Assembly: GCA_035294855.1 (NCBI GenBank)
Contig: DATGKD010000022.1
Location: 1 to 7,110, forward strand
Length of the DNA: 7,110 bases
Direction: 5' to 3'
DNA from: DATGKD01 sp035294855
GTDB taxonomy: Bacteria > Actinomycetota > Acidimicrobiia > Acidimicrobiales > UBA8190
The translations under genes were made by a program, and so were the position numbers. Of this stretch, positions 4,919 through 7,110 are shown one piece after another. Position 1 is the first letter of the stretch. Every line of letters starts with the position of its first letter. The notes beneath the pieces were generated by a model. The model was not told the DNA's origin, searched no databases, and saw only the letters and a program-made list of their open reading frames with translations.

Positions 4919-7110
4919 ATGCGTGAGCTGATCCGGCGGCCCAGCGTCCCGTCACTCGTGACCCTGGCCGCGGTGGTGGGGGTCATCGCCGTCGTCATCT
5001 GGCAGCTCGACCCGGGGCTCCTGCTCGCCAACACGGCCACGACCGGGGGCGACACCGGGGCCCATTACGGGTTGGCCCAGTTCCTCAAGACGAGCCTGCT
5101 CCCGCACGGGCACGTCACCGGGTGGGACCCCGGCGCCTACGACGGCTTTCCTCTCTATTCACTGTATTTCCCGTTGCCCGACGCGATCGCCGCCCTCCTC
5201 GGGTACGTGGTCCCGTTCGACATCGCGTTCAAGTTCGCGACCATCCTCGGATCGATCACCCTGCCCGTGGCGGCCTGGGCGTTCGGGCGGCTGGCCGGGC
5301 TCGAGCGTCCCCGTCCTGCCGTGCTCGCTCTGTTCACCCTTCCTTTCCTCTTCAACCAGACCTTCACGATCTACGGCGGCAACCTCTATTCGACGCTCGC
5401 GGGCGAGTACTCGTTCTCCTTCGGCTTGTCGATCGCGCTCGTGTTCCTGGGCACGGCCATCAGGGGGATGCGGACCGGCCAGTACCGGGTGAGGGCCGCA
5501 CTCCTCCTCGGCGCGTGCGTGTTGTGCCACGTGGTGCCGACGTTCTTCGCGCTGGCCGGCATGTTGGTGATCTTCGTGCTCTACGGGCCCTCGTGGCGAC
5601 GGGCGGCGTGGATGGTCGCGGTGGCGGTCACGGCATTCCTCCTCGTGGCCTGGTGGGCCGTGCCGTTCGTCGCGCAGCAGGCCTACAGCACCACGATGGG
5701 ATGGCAGAACGTCACCACGTTCGTGGCGCTGCTCGCCCCGGGCGGCGAACGCTGGGCGCTCGCTCTCGCGGTCGTGGGGATCGTCGCCGCCGTGCTCCGG
5801 CGCGAGCGCGCGCCGTTGGTGCTCGTGCCCCTCGCCGTCGCATCCGCCCTGGTGTTCGCGTTCGAGCCGCAGAGCTCGCTCTACAACACGCGCGTGGTCC
5901 CGTTGTGGTGGCTGTCTGTCTATCTGCTCGCGGGTTACGCGGTCGCCGAGATGGGCGTCGTCATCGCCCGCCTCTGGCGACGCCTCCGCGAAGCACTGCA
6001 GTGGACGGCGGCGAGCGCGGCGGGCGCGCTCGGGCCGAGCGCCATCGCTCCTGCCGGCCACACTCCCGCCTTCGCCACCGCCGGCGCCTCGCCATGGTCG
6101 CCGGGGTCGCGTCCGCTGTTCACCACCCGCACCGACATACCGCCTGTCGCTCCTGCTCCTCCGGCGCCGGGGATCTCTGGGACAGACGGCGACAGCGCAC
6201 CCGCCGCCAAGCCCTGGCCAGGTTCTCCAGGAGTGCGCCCGTGGCGGCCGCCTCCGTGGGTGGCGGGCGCGGTGAGCGTGCCGCTGCTCGCCGCCGCCAT
6301 TGTGGGCGCGATCGTCCTGCCGGACCTGCTCGTGACGCCCGGGACCAGTCAAACCCACATTGGTCCGCTGCCGGTGCACATCCAGAAGAACGCCGTGCCC
6401 GAGTGGGCTCAGTGGAACTACTCGGGGATGGAGCGCAAGCCCGCGTGGCCCGAGCTGCACGACGGCGTGTTCACGACCATGGACAAAGTCGCCGGCCGAT
6501 ACGGGTGCGGGCGAGCCATGTGGGAGTACAACGCCAACCTCAACCGCTTCGGCACCCCCATGGCGTTGATGCTCCTGCCGAACTTCACCGGTGGGTGCGT
6601 CCAGTCCTTGGAGGGCTTGCTGTTCGAGTCCTCGACCACGACGCCGTGGCACTTCATCAACCAGGCCGAGCTCTCCGCCCAGCCGTCGGAGGCGATGGTG
6701 TCGTCGACGACCGGGATCACCTACGGCCCGCTCGACGTGCCGCTCGGTGTCCAGCACCTCCAGCTGCTCGGAGTCCGCTACTTCATGGCGTCGTCGCCGT
6801 CGGTTCAGCAACAGGCGGCGGCCGACCCCGACCTGACGCTCGTTGCTTCCACTGGCCCGTGGCGTTCGGTGTACCAGGGGGGCACCCTGGCGACGACGTG
6901 GAAGATCTACGAGGTCCGCGACTCACAGGTCGTGAGCCCCCTGACGTTGCGCCCCGATGTGCTCACCGGGGTCGGAGCCGGCCAGGCGGCCTGGCTGCCG
7001 GTGGCCCAGCGCTGGTATGCGCAGCCCTCTCGCTGGTCGCTCCAGCTCGTGGTGGGCGGGTTGCCGTCGTGGACGCGTGCTCCGGGCGGCATCGTGCCCG
7101 GCGATCGTCA
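4919..7110 (+). CDS. Large polytopic membrane protein, GT-C-like / PTPS_related (PF10131) type, 3'-truncated by the window edge
   Basis: The frame is open from ATG 4919 to the window edge, giving 730 codons plus two bases without a stop. A basic N-terminus leads into TM1 (about 11-28), then an outside loop with GGDTGAH (D45, H49) and the run YDGFPLYSLYFPLP (74-87), which resemble the first-loop signature of PF10131-type membrane proteins and the acidic first loop of GT-C glycosyltransferases. About nine further membrane segments follow to residue 351. A basic RLWRRLRE stretch marks the cytoplasmic side, then a Pro/Ala/Ser-rich insert at about 366-446, a last TM at about 447-470, and a soluble, presumably extracytoplasmic domain with LEGLLFESSTTTPWHF (564-579) and a GVRYFMAS segment near 618. 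GTG 4916 is an alternative start; no good ribosome site is seen. A role in transferring lipid-linked sugars to envelope glycans is an inference; no substrate can be named. The PF10131 name reflects a domain title and does not imply pterin synthesis. Confidence 0.85.
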   Translation, partial: MRELIRRPSVPSLVTLAAVVGVIAVVIWQLDPGLLLANTATTGGDTGAHYGLAQFLKTSLLPHGHVTGWDPGAYDGFPLYSLYFPLPDAIAALLGYVVPFDIAFKFATILGSITLPVAAWAFGRLAGLERPRPAVLALFTLPFLFNQTFTIYGGNLYSTLAGEYSFSFGLSIALVFLGTAIRGMRTGQYRVRAALLLGACVLCHVVPTFFALAGMLVIFVLYGPSWRRAAWMVAVAVTAFLLVAWWAVPFVAQQAYSTTMGWQNVTTFVALLAPGGERWALALAVVGIVAAVLRRERAPLVLVPLAVASALVFAFEPQSSLYNTRVVPLWWLSVYLLAGYAVAEMGVVIARLWRRLREALQWTAASAAGALGPSAIAPAGHTPAFATAGASPWSPGSRPLFTTRTDIPPVAPAPPAPGISGTDGDSAPAAKPWPGSPGVRPWRPPPWVAGAVSVPLLAAAIVGAIVLPDLLVTPGTSQTHIGPLPVHIQKNAVPEWAQWNYSGMERKPAWPELHDGVFTTMDKVAGRYGCGRAMWEYNANLNRFGTPMALMLLPNFTGGCVQSLEGLLFESSTTTPWHFINQAELSAQPSEAMVSSTTGITYGPLDVPLGVQHLQLLGVRYFMASSPSVQQQAAADPDLTLVASTGPWRSVYQGGTLATTWKIYEVRDSQVVSPLTLRPDVLTGVGAGQAAWLPVAQRWYAQPSRWSLQLVVGGLPSWTRAPGGIVPGDR

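Noticed and set aside
5159..6811. A 550-codon minus-strand frame opposite the large membrane protein
   Set aside because: The plus strand carries an uninterrupted frame with proper membrane segments and family motifs. The antisense product is Arg/His/Glu-rich low-complexity sequence typical of GC-rich shadows.

Overview
The window comes from a high-GC bacterium, most likely an actinobacterium. The evidence is strong G/C preference at third codon positions, a GTG start, long spurious antisense frames, and a first gene that looks like the actinobacterial DUF5719 family. I lean towards the class Acidimicrobiia because of the overall gene style, but the sequence does not prove this.

Layout. Bases 1-153 are upstream sequence that may hold the tail of a preceding gene. 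Bases 154-1608 (+) encode an exported or membrane-anchored DUF5719-type protein built from four diverged repeats of about 110 residues. A 118-base convergent gap follows. On the minus strand, 3769 to 1727 encodes a complete FtsH AAA+ zinc metalloprotease. A 110-base divergent gap separates it from a plus-strand CPBP-family (Rce1/CAAX-type) intramembrane protease at 3880-4794. In that gap both genes show a TANNNT -10-like hexamer exactly 6 bases ahead of the start codon, the geometry expected of leaderless transcripts. A 124-base gap with a degenerate 13-bp tandem repeat follows. From 4919 to the window end (+) runs a large polytopic membrane protein of at least 730 residues. It resembles GT-C-like / PTPS_related (PF10131) membrane proteins and is cut off at the right edge.

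How the genes may work together. All four genes act at or outside the cytoplasmic membrane. FtsH and the CPBP protein are head-to-head membrane proteases, one extracting and degrading membrane proteins, the other presumably cleaving within the membrane. The two outer genes look like envelope or glycan genes: DUF5719 genes, as I recall, often lie beside glycosyltransferase genes, and the last gene has a GT-C-like layout. I see no phage, IS, CRISPR, tRNA or rRNA signal. Nothing here is clearly a new system. The most unusual points are the matched leaderless-type promoters, the Pro/Ala-rich cytoplasmic insert in the last protein, and the four-repeat build of the first protein.
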